Shown here: one piece after another, positions 24,402-32,977 of the stretch | How positions within the stretch are numbered: position 1 is the first letter of the stretch | Layout: every line of letters begins with the position of its first letter | From: RGIG4079 sp045637505 | GTDB taxonomy: Bacteria; Bacteroidota; Bacteroidia; Bacteroidales; Muribaculaceae | Length of the DNA: 64,000 nucleotides | Direction of reading: 5' to 3' | NCBI GenBank assembly: GCA_045637505.1 | Contig: JAZTZO010000003.1 | Span: 1 to 64,000 of the forward strand | The notes under the pieces: generated by a model | What the model was told of the DNA's origin: nothing | The model's input: the letters and a program-made list of their open reading frames with translations, nothing else | Databases searched by the model: none | Made by a program: the position numbers and the translations under genes

Positions 24402-24461
24402 CGTGCCAATAAAAAACAGCGGTAAAAGCTGAATAAAAATGACAAAAAAATAATTGGCACG
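24402..24461. repeat. Inverted repeat in the gap upstream of the 23911 gene
   Basis: CGTGCCAAT (24402-24410) and ATTGGCACG (24453-24461) are perfect 9-bp arms enclosing 42 AT-rich bases. Several TGACAAAAA-like words follow (24440-24505). The gap 24337-24664 otherwise holds only the 31-bp element copy 2. Confidence 0.65.
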
Positions 24462-24541
24462 GCTGAAATAACTGACAAAAATGCCTGCCTATATGTCAAA
24501 ATGACGCAAAGTTGTGCTAAAACTGTCATTTCCCTTCGATA

Positions 24542-24572
24542 TATAATACCGAGCGAGAGCAAAAGGTAAATG
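24542..24572. repeat. 31-bp element, copy 2
   Basis: Near-identical to 22401-22431 (TATAATACCGA, variable centre, GAGCAAAAGGTAAATG). Both copies lie in gaps upstream of minus-strand genes of unknown function, 2.1 kb apart. Confidence 0.7.
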
Positions 24573-24664
24573 TGATGTTTTCCTTTGTTATTTAAAACTT
24601 TTATTGAACTCTAATAGCCTACGATAGGTGACATGCTTTCTACCTAATAAGATTGAAATAGTTT

Positions 24665-24979
24665 TTATTTCCCTTGCTCTGCGAGTTGAATCGCTTTTGC
24701 TTTTAGGAGGTTGGCTTTTCTATGATATTCTTGATATCTTTGTCGGCACATTTTTATGTATTGTTCTCTTTATTTTATTGCTTGTTGTGTATGAGTATCG
24801 TCATTGAGCATACATTGAAGTTGAGCAATCTCTACTTCGTGGTATTTCTCTTCATCTTCATATTGTTTGGCCATCTCTTTATATAGCGTGGCCTGCTCGT
24901 AGTATTCTTTAGAACTTTCGGCTGACGCTGTTGTGCAAAGTCCTAAAATAAACAATATTGAAATGAAGAATTGTTTCAT
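24665..24979 (-). pseudogene. Small secreted helical protein gene interrupted by an in-frame stop
   Basis: From the ATG at 24979 the frame encodes a signal peptide (MKQFFISILFILGLCTTASAES) and a helical, charged segment, then meets TAA at 24770-24772 after 69 residues. In the same frame the sequence goes on as REQYIKMCRQRYQEYH and then RKANLLKAKAIQLAEQGK to a stop at 24665-24667. The continuation has the same amphipathic helical character (EYYEQATLYKEMAKQ versus EYHRKANLLKAKAIQ), as in TPR-like repeats. The simplest reading is a nonsense mutation in a gene of about 103 residues; two short genes or a sequencing error are alternatives. Confidence 0.5.
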
Positions 24980-24987
24980 GATGGAAT

Positions 24988-25692
24988 TTAATTGATGTTT
25001 TTTATTGCAAATTTGCCATTGGTGATGGTGAGGTATTGATTAGGGAGATTATCACATAGCCAAATGGTGCATCGATGTTCTAAATCATAATCTTGATATT
25101 TAACCTCGGCGGTTGAAATGGGGTGGGTGGGAGTGTGTCCCACGATTTGGGTGTATTGGGGAATAGCACACTCGGCCAATATAGCAGGGCGTATCCAAGT
25201 GGGAGGTTGTGTAGGCGATGAACCATTGTAATCTCCGGGGTAGCTCGGCAAAAAACCAAAATGCTCGCAAGGTTCTATGTTATTGATCTCCTCAACTGAC
25301 TCAACATTGGCTATATCCATCCATTCTTCCGATACTCCGGCATGCGAGAATAGTAGATCGCCATCGACATATATCCATTGTGTTAATGATAGGAAACGGT
25401 CGTGTAATAGACTCATATGTTCCATTACCTTTGGGAAAAGTCCACTACAACGCGCCCAACTATAGCCTAAATGTTGCATGTCGTGGTTGCCACGGAGCAA
25501 AATAGTTGAGTCCATGTTGAGTTCCTTGTAGTCCAAAATGCGTTCTAAATTGGTAATTTGAGAGTGCTCATCAATGTCATCATGGGTTGAAACATAATCA
25601 CCAAGGAATATTACTTTGTCGGGCGATTCGTGTTGTATTATATCAATCCAACAATCGCGTCCATGAATGTCTCCAAATACAAGCGTTTTCAT
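24988..25692 (-). CDS. Calcineurin-like (PPP-family) metallophosphatase
   Basis: A 234-residue cytosolic phosphoesterase with the full PPP motif series: GDIHGR (about residues 8-13), GDYVSTHDD, RGNHDMQ, SHAGVSEE and GHTPTHP. These residues bind two metal ions. Bacterial relatives include Ser/Thr protein phosphatases (PrpA/PrpB) and diadenosine tetraphosphatase; the substrate here is not known. It precedes the small secreted-protein gene by 8 nt and is probably cotranscribed with it. Confidence 0.85.
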   Translation of the reverse strand: MKTLVFGDIHGRDCWIDIIQHESPDKVIFLGDYVSTHDDIDEHSQITNLERILDYKELNMDSTILLRGNHDMQHLGYSWARCSGLFPKVMEHMSLLHDRFLSLTQWIYVDGDLLFSHAGVSEEWMDIANVESVEEINNIEPCEHFGFLPSYPGDYNGSSPTQPPTWIRPAILAECAIPQYTQIVGHTPTHPISTAEVKYQDYDLEHRCTIWLCDNLPNQYLTITNGKFAIKNIN

Positions 25693-25775
25693 ATTATTCT
25701 TAAATAAAAGTTTATATAATTATTGTGTTGTTATGGTTGTTTTATGACTTTGGAATAAGTAGCGAAAGCAAACTA

Positions 25776-26777
25776 TTAAAGTTTGCTCCAAGTTTTTTTG
25801 CCGCGGAGGTAGTAGTCGATGAGAATGTTGCGTTGGCAGTCTTCTCGTGTGCGCAGTAGGTCAACATCGGGGTGGGTGGTGTAAGCCTTGCGCATTTTTT
25901 TGAAGTCGCGATGAGCTTTTAGTATGGCATTGGCATTTTTGAAATCAAATGTTGCCATAAATTTAGCCCAAGCGATAGTGTCGAGCAATCGGCGCACAAA
26001 GAGTTTCTTACCTCGGGTAGAGTCGGGGAGGTTTTTATGTAGCATCAACAAGTTGTTACGGAAATTGAGATATGTTTTGCGAGGATTTGAAGCGGGCAAA
26101 CTGCCTCCTCCGAGATGATATACCATTGATTGAGGCACGGCAACGATGTCGTAACCTTCAAGTAGTATGCGCCAGCAAAGGTCGATTTCTTCCATGTGGG
26201 CAAAGAAGTCTTTGTCGAGACCGCCTACTTTGGTGTAAAGTTGAGAGCGTACCATGAGTGCTGCTCCAGTAGCCCAAAAGATGGGCATTACACTATCATA
26301 TTGGCCTTTGTCTTCCTCTACCGAGTCAAAGATGCGACCACGGCAATAGGGGTAGCCATTACGGTCGATAAAACCACCCACGGCACCAGCATACTCAAAG
26401 TGAGTTTTGTTGGCATAGGCTCTAATCTTTGGTTGGCATGCGCCTACATTGCTGTTGGCTTCCATATATTCAAGGAGAGGCTCAACCCACCCAGGAGTGG
26501 TTGCAACATCACTGTTGAGCAAGATTGTGTAGGTGTAGTTGGTTTCTTTTATAGCGCGATTATAACCTTCGGCAAAACCATAGTTTTCGCTAAATTCAAT
26601 GAGTTTGACTTGAGGGAACTCGTCGCGTAGGAGTTCAACCGATGAGTCGGTACTGCCGTTGTCAACAACAATGACATCGGCTATTGCAGAGTTGGTTGTA
26701 GCAATAACGCTTGGAAGAAATTCGCGTAACAATTTTTCTCCGTTCCAGTTGAGAATGATGACGGCAACTTTATTCAT
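25776..26777 (-). CDS. Glycosyltransferase family 2
   Basis: A 333-residue GT-A enzyme: VAVIILNWNGEKLL and VVDNGSTDSS (nucleotide-sugar binding), LLNSDVATTPG (DxD-like metal site) and HMEEIDLCWR (the ED/catalytic base region of rhamnosyl-like GT2 enzymes). It should transfer a sugar for an envelope glycan; donor and acceptor are not visible. It overlaps the end of mtaB by 8 nt and is the last gene of the nnr-DUF4831-FKBP-mtaB run. Confidence 0.88.
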   Translation of the reverse strand: MNKVAVIILNWNGEKLLREFLPSVIATTNSAIADVIVVDNGSTDSSVELLRDEFPQVKLIEFSENYGFAEGYNRAIKETNYTYTILLNSDVATTPGWVEPLLEYMEANSNVGACQPKIRAYANKTHFEYAGAVGGFIDRNGYPYCRGRIFDSVEEDKGQYDSVMPIFWATGAALMVRSQLYTKVGGLDKDFFAHMEEIDLCWRILLEGYDIVAVPQSMVYHLGGGSLPASNPRKTYLNFRNNLLMLHKNLPDSTRGKKLFVRRLLDTIAWAKFMATFDFKNANAILKAHRDFKKMRKAYTTHPDVDLLRTREDCQRNILIDYYLRGKKTWSKL

Positions 26778-28092
26778 TGGTTAATTCTCCTTTCACTTCT
26801 TCTCCGTTATTGATTATTTCGTTGAGTTTTATATTTACAACTGTGTTGTCGAGCGCATTGTTGGCTGCGACTTCCACTTTGATATAGTTGTCGGTAAACC
26901 CACTCATAGGCTTGCCCGGTTTAGAATGCTCAAGCAATACAGGGCGAGTTGAGCCTATGAAACGTTGTGAGAAATCGTTGAGTTTTCGCTCCGATAGTTC
27001 AAGCATGATGCGAGTGCGACGATGCTTTTCGCGAGGGTCAACAGCATATTCAATCTTTAGCGCACGAGTGCCAGGGCGCTCTGAATAGGTGAAAACATGT
27101 AGTCGTGATATGTCGAGCGATTCGATGAATTGTCGTGATTCTTCAAACAATTCGGGTGTTTCGCCACGCGCGCCCACGATGAGGTCAACGCCTATAAATG
27201 CGTCGGGGATAATAGCGCGAATCTTCTCGATTTTAGAGCGAAATAGGGCTGTGTCGTAGTGTCGATGCATCAATTTTAGCACTTCATCGCTCCCACTTTG
27301 CAATGGAATGTGGAAGTGAGGCATGAAGCGTTTGGATTGTGCTACCCATTCGATTATTTCGTCGGTGAGAAGATTGGGCTCAATAGATGAGATGCGATAG
27401 CGTTCAATGCCATCAACCTCGTCGAGAGCCTTGATGAGATCAAAGAATGTGTCGTCGCGTCCTTTGCCGAAATCGCCGATATTTACCCCAGTAATAACAA
27501 TTTCTTTTCCACCTTCGGCAGCCACTTGTCGGGCTTGAGCCACCAGTTCTTCGATAGTGCCTGAGCGGCTACGGCCTCGAGCCATGGGGATGGTGCAATA
27601 TGTGCAATAGTAGTCGCAACCATCTTGCACCTTGAGGAAATAGCGAGTGCGATCGCCTCGAGAGCATGATGGGCAGAAGTTTCGCATTTCGCGAATAGGG
27701 GTGACTACTGTGCGAGGTTCGTGTGTTGTTGTGAACTCCTCAAGAAATTGTGTGAGGAGAAGTTTTTGATCACTCCCAGCAACGATTTTTACACCTGGTA
27801 TTGCTGCAATCTCTTCGCTTTTGAGTTGAGCATAACAACCTGTTACAATAACTGTTGCTTGGGGATATTTCTTTATATATGAACGAATGGCTTGACGGCA
27901 TTTTTTGTCGGCAAGTTCGGTAACGCTACAAGTGTTTACCACTACTACATCGGGAGCTTCGCCGGTTTGTGCGCGTCGAATTCCTTTGTCGGCAAACATT
28001 TGTGCAATGGTTGAAGTCTCGGCAAAATTGAGTTTGCAACCAAGCGTGTGAAACTTTGCTGTGCGAGTGCCAAATGTCGTGTTGTCAATCAT
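26770..28092 (-). CDS. mtaB: tRNA t6A37 methylthiotransferase
   Basis: A 440-residue radical-SAM enzyme that adds a methylthio group to t6A37 in ANN-reading tRNAs. It has the N-terminal UPF0004 domain with three cysteines (LGCKLNFAE, VVNTCSVTE, VTGCYAQ), the radical-SAM cluster motif CDYYCTYC with TIPMARGRSRS, and a C-terminal TRAM domain (VLLEHSKPGKPMSGFTDNYIKV region). The TIPMARG sequence and length fit MtaB rather than MiaB or RimO. Confidence 0.92.
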   Translation of the reverse strand: MIDNTTFGTRTAKFHTLGCKLNFAETSTIAQMFADKGIRRAQTGEAPDVVVVNTCSVTELADKKCRQAIRSYIKKYPQATVIVTGCYAQLKSEEIAAIPGVKIVAGSDQKLLLTQFLEEFTTTHEPRTVVTPIREMRNFCPSCSRGDRTRYFLKVQDGCDYYCTYCTIPMARGRSRSGTIEELVAQARQVAAEGGKEIVITGVNIGDFGKGRDDTFFDLIKALDEVDGIERYRISSIEPNLLTDEIIEWVAQSKRFMPHFHIPLQSGSDEVLKLMHRHYDTALFRSKIEKIRAIIPDAFIGVDLIVGARGETPELFEESRQFIESLDISRLHVFTYSERPGTRALKIEYAVDPREKHRRTRIMLELSERKLNDFSQRFIGSTRPVLLEHSKPGKPMSGFTDNYIKVEVAANNALDNTVVNIKLNEIINNGEEVKGELTNE

Positions 28093-28117
28093 TATCTTTC
28101 GTTTATGTTGTGAAATT

Positions 28118-28516
28118 TTAGAAAATGCTCACAAGCTCAATCTCAAATATTAGAGTTGAGTTGCGAGGAATGTCATCGACTGTTTTTGAGCCATATCCTT
28201 GTGAGGCAGGAATGATTACTTCCCATTTGTCGCCCACTTTCATGTGAGTCAGTGCGATTTGCCACCCTTTTATTACCTCGTTTAAGCGGAAGGGCTCGGG
28301 GCAAGGTTGGGCGGTGTTGTCGTCAAATGTGCGACCATTCACCAATCGACCTTTATAATATACCGAAACCACACTTGTAGAGGTGGGTGTAGCTCCATTA
28401 CCAGCCTTAATAACTCGATATAACAACCCACCAGGGAGTGATAGAGTGCCCTCTTTGGTTGCTTCTTGAGCAATAAAGTCGAGGTTTAGTTGCTTGTATT
28501 CTTCTTTGCGACTCAT
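28118..28516 (-). CDS. FKBP-type peptidyl-prolyl isomerase
   Basis: A 132-residue protein with a short N-terminal helix and one FKBP domain: VVSVYYKGRLVNGRTFDD, FRLNEVIKGWQIALTHM, VIIPASQGYGS and IPRNSTLIFEIELV. No signal peptide, so it is probably cytosolic. It starts within the last codon of the DUF4831 gene (4-nt overlap) and precedes mtaB by 25 nt, so it is part of the same operon. Confidence 0.9.
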   Translation of the reverse strand: MSRKEEYKQLNLDFIAQEATKEGTLSLPGGLLYRVIKAGNGATPTSTSVVSVYYKGRLVNGRTFDDNTAQPCPEPFRLNEVIKGWQIALTHMKVGDKWEVIIPASQGYGSKTVDDIPRNSTLIFEIELVSIF

Positions 28517-29607
28517 TCCGATAGGTTGCTTATGGCACCAAGTTCTTTAATGGCGCCGGTGATGGGGTCAAACAATAGGTATGACGGCGCTTTCTTATCG
28601 GTAAACATCTTTGGATCAAGACCAAAGACTACGCCATGTTGAGCCGATGCAAATACATCTTCGCCATATGTTTTGCCGCGATAATCTATTTTGATAGCAA
28701 TTTTCCCTGGGATGTTATATGCTACACCACCTTTGGGGAACGATTTTGGTTCACCTTTTTCGGTGACTGGTAATTCGCCTTTTTCAACCACTTCAACCGA
28801 TATGTAGATGGGCTCGCCTGCCAAGTTGCTTGCATCAATAACCCCTTCGGTGGCTGATATGCGAGCGAGAATGGCATTCTCAACAGCATCGGTGGGAGTG
28901 TAGGTGATAGTTTCAACCGATGTCGAAACTTGTGTTGTGCCCATAAACATTGCTATGAGCGCCGATTCTTGTGCTTGGAGGTTGTTGAGCACTAATTCCC
29001 ATGCTTTTCCGTCGGGTGGCATTTGGTCGGCATCGCCATTGAGTATGTCGGTGCGAGTTTGGCGTATTGCATATAGTTGAGCAGCAGCCAATTCGGCGCG
29101 TTTGGCCGATGACTGACTTTGTGCTATTTCACCGCTGATAACTTGTTGCGCAGCATCGGTTTCAAGAGGAGTGGGAGCAGCAGCAACTGCTTTGGGGAGT
29201 GTGACCTCTTTTATTTCGGGCAATTTGTCGGTATTAATGGCCAACGGCATATTCTCTTCGTTGATAACCAAAAAAGGAGTGGTGCCAGCCTTGAATTGCA
29301 TGAGATATTGTTGTTCTTTGTTGGTAACACCGCGAGGGGTTATTGTTATTGATTTAAGAACAATTGAATGGCTCTCGTTGGCAATAGCATCATCGGTGTT
29401 GAGGAATTTCTTTGCATAACGATAAAATTCACCGGGCTTTTTTGTTGTGGTCTCGGTCTCGATAGTAATATCGACAACTGTGGTGGGTAATGAGTATATG
29501 ATGCCATATTCACTTGCTTTGGTTGCAGTGAGTTTTTGCGTGGTTTGAGCTGTAATATTAATGCTCATACACAATGCTATGGCGCCTATTAACCATGATT
29601 TTTTCAT
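28513..29607 (-). CDS. DUF4831 family protein, exported
   Basis: A 364-residue protein with a signal peptide (cleavage after ITAQ, about residue 20), then EYGIIYSLPTTVVDITIE and GEFYRYAKKFL, the typical start of DUF4831, a family seen in Bacteroidales. The C-terminal half includes GGVAYNIPGKI and FGLDPKMFTDKKAPSYLLFDPITGA. It is predicted to be periplasmic or on the outer membrane and beta-rich. Function unknown. Confidence 0.82.
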   Translation of the reverse strand: MKKSWLIGAIALCMSINITAQTTQKLTATKASEYGIIYSLPTTVVDITIETETTTKKPGEFYRYAKKFLNTDDAIANESHSIVLKSITITPRGVTNKEQQYLMQFKAGTTPFLVINEENMPLAINTDKLPEIKEVTLPKAVAAAPTPLETDAAQQVISGEIAQSQSSAKRAELAAAQLYAIRQTRTDILNGDADQMPPDGKAWELVLNNLQAQESALIAMFMGTTQVSTSVETITYTPTDAVENAILARISATEGVIDASNLAGEPIYISVEVVEKGELPVTEKGEPKSFPKGGVAYNIPGKIAIKIDYRGKTYGEDVFASAQHGVVFGLDPKMFTDKKAPSYLLFDPITGAIKELGAISNLSE

Positions 29608-29628
29608 TGTTATGATATAGTTTAGTTG

Positions 29629-31146
29629 TTAAGTAGTCATTATTTGTTTGATAGCGCGACCTATATTGTTGGCAATATCGCCTGCCTTTACTCCAAATAT
29701 TCCATGCTCTTCGCTTGCTAATTCTCCAGCCACTCCATGGATATATATAGCAATAAGTGATGCTATCTCGGGAGCATAGCCTTGAGCCATGAAACCAGCC
29801 ATAAGCCCTGTGAGAGTGTCGCCACTTCCTGCAGTAGCCAATGAGGCATTGCCCGAGGTGTTGAAATAGATGTGCCCATCGTGGCGAATCACGGCTGTGT
29901 ATCGACCTTTGAGCACGATGAGGATGTTGTAGCGTTTAGCGCGGTCAATGGCTTTTTTGAGTCGCTCTTCATCGCTTTTGTGGTTGCCAAACAATCGGTC
30001 AAACTCTCCAGCATGTGGAGTGATGATTGAATTGGCAGGAATATAGTTCAATAGTGATGGACGCAATGCAATACAATTGAGCGCATCGGCATCAAGAATC
30101 ACTGGTTGGGTGGTGTTCTTGAGGAATTTTTCAAGAGCTTGTATTGTTAACTCATGAGTTCCTATGCCAGGACCTATTGCAATGGCATTATAGCTATGCG
30201 CAAAGTTGATGTCGGTGGGAATGATGTCGTGTCTGTCGGCAACAAACATCGCTTCGGGAACTGATGACTGGATGATGTTGTATCCACAACGAGGAGAATA
30301 AACCGACACTTTTCCGGCACCAGAGCGGCATGCTGCATTGGCACACAACACGGCTGCCCCCATCATGCCATAACTGCCGGCAATGAGTAGAGCCGAACCA
30401 CAATCGGCCTTGCTGGCAAATATATCTCGTTTCTTTATGGTTTGTCTTATCTCTGACTTTTCGACCAAGAAGTAGTTTGAGGGGCTTTTGCGTATCGCAT
30501 CGGCATTTAACTCAATATCAAGCACCTTCCATTCGCCAACCAACTCGGCATTGTCGCGTAAAAGGAATGCCAATCGAGGGAATTGAATGGCAAGAGTGAG
30601 GTCGGCATGGATGATGTTGCGATTTATGGGATTAGAGTTCCAGTCGCCCATGAGCCCCGAAGGCACATCAATAGATAGGACGGTTGCGCCCGATTCGTTG
30701 ATGTATCGCACAAGAGAGGTGAATCCTCCCGAGATGGGTTTGTTGAGTCCAGTGCCAAACAAGCCGTCGATAACCAAGTAGGAAGGTGATATGGCGGGCA
30801 AAGTGAAGTTGGTGGTGATTTCAAAAAGGTTGGCATTGCCCATTTCAATCAATCGGTCGCGACAAACTTTACACTCGGGGCTTAAACTATCGCCGCCTAT
30901 GTTGAAGAGGTATATCTCGGGATTGTAGCCTTGTTCGATTAGTAGGCGAGCAACGGCCAATGCATCGGCACCGTTATTGCCCGAACCGGCAAATATCGAT
31001 ACCTTTTTGTTGGCTCTCCATCGCGATATAATTTCACAAGCAATGGCTTCGGCTGCACGCTCAACCAATTCCAACGATGTAACTCCATCAATTTCAATTG
31101 TGGCGCGGTCAATGGCCTTTATTGTTGTGTTGTCAAATATTTTCAT
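29629..31146 (-). CDS. nnr: Bifunctional NAD(P)H-hydrate epimerase / ADP-dependent dehydratase
   Basis: A 505-residue repair enzyme for hydrated NAD(P)H. The N-terminal half is the epimerase (YjeF_N) with FAGSGNNGADALAVARLL and VDGLFGTGLN. The C-terminal half is the ADP-dependent (S)-NAD(P)H-hydrate dehydratase, a ribokinase-like domain, with AIGPGIGTHEL, VILDADALN, ITPHAGEFDRL and TAGSGDTLTGLMAGF. Length equals E. coli Nnr. It is the first gene of a five-gene minus-strand run. Confidence 0.93.
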   Translation of the reverse strand: MKIFDNTTIKAIDRATIEIDGVTSLELVERAAEAIACEIISRWRANKKVSIFAGSGNNGADALAVARLLIEQGYNPEIYLFNIGGDSLSPECKVCRDRLIEMGNANLFEITTNFTLPAISPSYLVIDGLFGTGLNKPISGGFTSLVRYINESGATVLSIDVPSGLMGDWNSNPINRNIIHADLTLAIQFPRLAFLLRDNAELVGEWKVLDIELNADAIRKSPSNYFLVEKSEIRQTIKKRDIFASKADCGSALLIAGSYGMMGAAVLCANAACRSGAGKVSVYSPRCGYNIIQSSVPEAMFVADRHDIIPTDINFAHSYNAIAIGPGIGTHELTIQALEKFLKNTTQPVILDADALNCIALRPSLLNYIPANSIITPHAGEFDRLFGNHKSDEERLKKAIDRAKRYNILIVLKGRYTAVIRHDGHIYFNTSGNASLATAGSGDTLTGLMAGFMAQGYAPEIASLIAIYIHGVAGELASEEHGIFGVKAGDIANNIGRAIKQIMTT

Positions 31147-31279
31147 TATTTGGGATAAGTATTGTTTTGTTTGTCGGCTTTTTGAATATGCTTTAGCCTA
31201 CAAAAATACAAATTATATTCGGCTTTATTGCTCAAAAAGTGGGTTAATTCATTAAAAAGTGATATAAATTTTCATTTAT

Positions 31280-31311
31280 TTTGGAAGAATGTTAATATTT
31301 TTATAAATTTG
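31280..31311 (+). promoter_or_regulatory. Promoter of hpt
   Basis: TTTG at 31280-31283 and TAAATTTG at 31304-31311 are 20 nt apart, with a predicted start about 18 nt before the ATG at 31335. Confidence 0.8.
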
Positions 31312-31334
31312 CACTAATTTAGACGCAAAAGTTG

Positions 31335-31874
31335 ATGAAACAAGTTGCATATAACGGGTTGAATTTTGTACCCTATATCGATAGAGAACAAATTGCATCG
31401 CGAGTGCAAGCAATGGCTCAAGAAATAATGAGAGATTGTGGCGACGCAAGGCCGTTGTTTATATGTGTACTTAATGGTGCATTTGCGTTTGCAAGTGACT
31501 TGTTCCGCGCCTTTGAAGCCGATGCCGAAATCGCATTCGTTCGTTTGAAAAGCTATGACGGCACAAGTACCACTGGCACAGTAAAAGAAATTCATGGGTT
31601 GAACGAAGATATTGCCGGTCGCACTGTGATTGTGGTTGAGGATATTGTTGACACTGGTTTCACTATGAAAAAATTGGTGGCCGACTTGGAGGCAAAAAAT
31701 CCGGCACAGGTAAAAGTAGCGTCTTTATTGCATAAACCCGATTCACTTCAATGTGAAGTCAATGTCGATTATGTGGGATTCACAATCCCCTCAAAATTTA
31801 TTATTGGCTATGGTCTTGACCTTGATGAGCAAGCTCGAAACCTCCCCGATATTTATGTTTTGAAAGAGGAATAG
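31335..31874 (+). CDS. hpt: Hypoxanthine (guanine) phosphoribosyltransferase
   Basis: Purine salvage enzyme that joins hypoxanthine or guanine to PRPP. The 179-residue product has the type I PRTase signature VIVVEDIVDTGFTM, FICVLNGAFAFASDL (pyrophosphate loop), RLKSYDGTSTTG (flexible loop) and DYVGFTIPSKFIIGYGLD (base-binding). The ATG at 31335 is preferred over a TTG one codon upstream. adk follows after 72 nt. Confidence 0.93.
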   Translation: MKQVAYNGLNFVPYIDREQIASRVQAMAQEIMRDCGDARPLFICVLNGAFAFASDLFRAFEADAEIAFVRLKSYDGTSTTGTVKEIHGLNEDIAGRTVIVVEDIVDTGFTMKKLVADLEAKNPAQVKVASLLHKPDSLQCEVNVDYVGFTIPSKFIIGYGLDLDEQARNLPDIYVLKEE

Positions 31875-31946
31875 CGGCTGTGAAGAGTGGGTGATGAGAT
31901 AATTAGTAAAATTTAGACACATAGTATAACATATTTTGAAAGAACA

Positions 31947-32528
31947 ATGGTTAATTTAGTAATTTTTGGAGCTCCAGGAAGTGGAAAAGGTACACAAAGT
32001 GAGCGACTTATTGAAGAATACGGATTATACCACATCTCTACAGGGGAAGTGTTGCGTGACCATATTGCTCGTGGCACCGAATTGGGCATAATTGCCGATA
32101 GTTTTATTTCAAAGGGACATTTGATTCCTGATGATTTGATGGTTTCGATTCTTGCCGATTTGCTCGACTCAAATCCCGAAACCAAGAAGGGTGTGATATT
32201 TGACGGTTTCCCTCGCACCATAAACCAAGCCAAAGAATTGAAAAAAATGCTTGCTGCTCGCGATTCAAAAGTGCATGCAGTGGTTGGGCTTGAAGTAGAA
32301 GATGAAGAGTTGATTGATCGTCTCATTAAGCGTGGCAAAGATTCGGGCCGTGCCGATGACAACCTCGAAACAATCAAGCAACGCTTGAATGTATATCACT
32401 CACAAACATCTCCACTTCGCGACTACTACATCGACGAAGACAAATACCTTTCAATCAAAGGTAGCGGTAGCGTAGATGAAATTTTCAACAACATTCGCCT
32501 CGCCGTAAACTACAAATTAGGCAAATAA
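31947..32528 (+). CDS. adk: Adenylate kinase
   Basis: A 193-residue kinase that interconverts AMP, ATP and ADP. GAPGSGKGTQ is the P-loop (8-17), YHISTGEVLRD and GVIFDGFPRT bind AMP, and GRADDNLETIKQRL is the ATP-side Arg block. The LID domain is short (RLIKRGKDSGR) with no zinc cysteines, the small-lid form common in Bacteroidetes. Confidence 0.95.
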   Translation: MVNLVIFGAPGSGKGTQSERLIEEYGLYHISTGEVLRDHIARGTELGIIADSFISKGHLIPDDLMVSILADLLDSNPETKKGVIFDGFPRTINQAKELKKMLAARDSKVHAVVGLEVEDEELIDRLIKRGKDSGRADDNLETIKQRLNVYHSQTSPLRDYYIDEDKYLSIKGSGSVDEIFNNIRLAVNYKLGK

Positions 32529-32551
32529 TAAAACACAATTCAATATATTGT

Positions 32552-32583
32552 AAGCGCCGTGACAAGAGATTGTCACGGCGCTT
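32552..32583 (+). terminator. Terminator after adk
   Basis: A perfect 13-bp stem (AAGCGCCGTGACA with TGTCACGGCGCTT, 6-nt loop) 23 nt after the stop; the T-run is short and broken. Confidence 0.8.
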
Positions 32584-32650
32584 TGTTATTTGTCGGAGTT
32601 ATTGATGCATAATTAAAAAAGTAGGAACACGGCACGCTGTATCTAATTTT

Positions 32651-32910
32651 AAGAGACAAAAGCACATAAGAACAGGTTTCTTTTGTTGCACAATTTTACT
32701 GCGTCAGCCTATTTTGTTCTTATGTTCTTGTGTCTTTATTTTTGACAAAAGCACATAAGTACAGATTTTTTCTTTTGTCTATATTGCCACGCGTTAGCTT
32801 TATGTTTTTCTGGCATTCTGTCCCAAAAAATTACCCATGCGTCAGCCATTTATGTTTCATTCTGGCATTCTGTCTAAAAAACAACCAAGAGTTAGCCTTT
32901 TACGCTCATC
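32651..32910. repeat. Degenerate tandem repeats in the adk-dcp gap
   Basis: The core GCGTCAGCC or a variant occurs at 32701, 32791 (GCGTTAGC), 32840 and 32890 (GAGTTAGCC). The last three are about 50 nt apart and the following TTTATGTTT and GGCATTCTGTC words recur. GACAAAAGCACATAAG occurs twice (near 32655 and 32744), and the first copy pairs with TGTTCTTATGTTCTTGTGTC downstream as a long imperfect inverted repeat. A short open frame over this stretch is a by-product. The 449-nt gap otherwise contains only the two terminators. Confidence 0.6.
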
Positions 32911-32915
32911 CTGTT

Positions 32916-32953
32916 AAAAAAAAACAGCCACTGAGTGGGGACTCAATGGCTGT
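32916..32953 (-). terminator. Terminator after dcp
   Basis: A 13-bp stem with one G-U pair (ACAGCCATTGAGT with ACTCAGTGGCTGT, loop CCCC) is followed on the minus strand by nine T residues. Confidence 0.92.
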
Positions 32954-32977
32954 TGCGTTATAGGGTGTTGAAATATC

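Noticed and set aside
24320..24562. An 80-codon minus-strand frame upstream of the 23911 gene
   Set aside because: It overlaps the real gene start, the inverted repeat and the 31-bp element, and has no recognisable features; it looks like AT-rich non-coding sequence.
32730..32963. A 77-codon plus-strand frame after adk
   Set aside because: It runs through the degenerate repeats and the dcp terminator, with no promoter or RBS and an unnatural composition.
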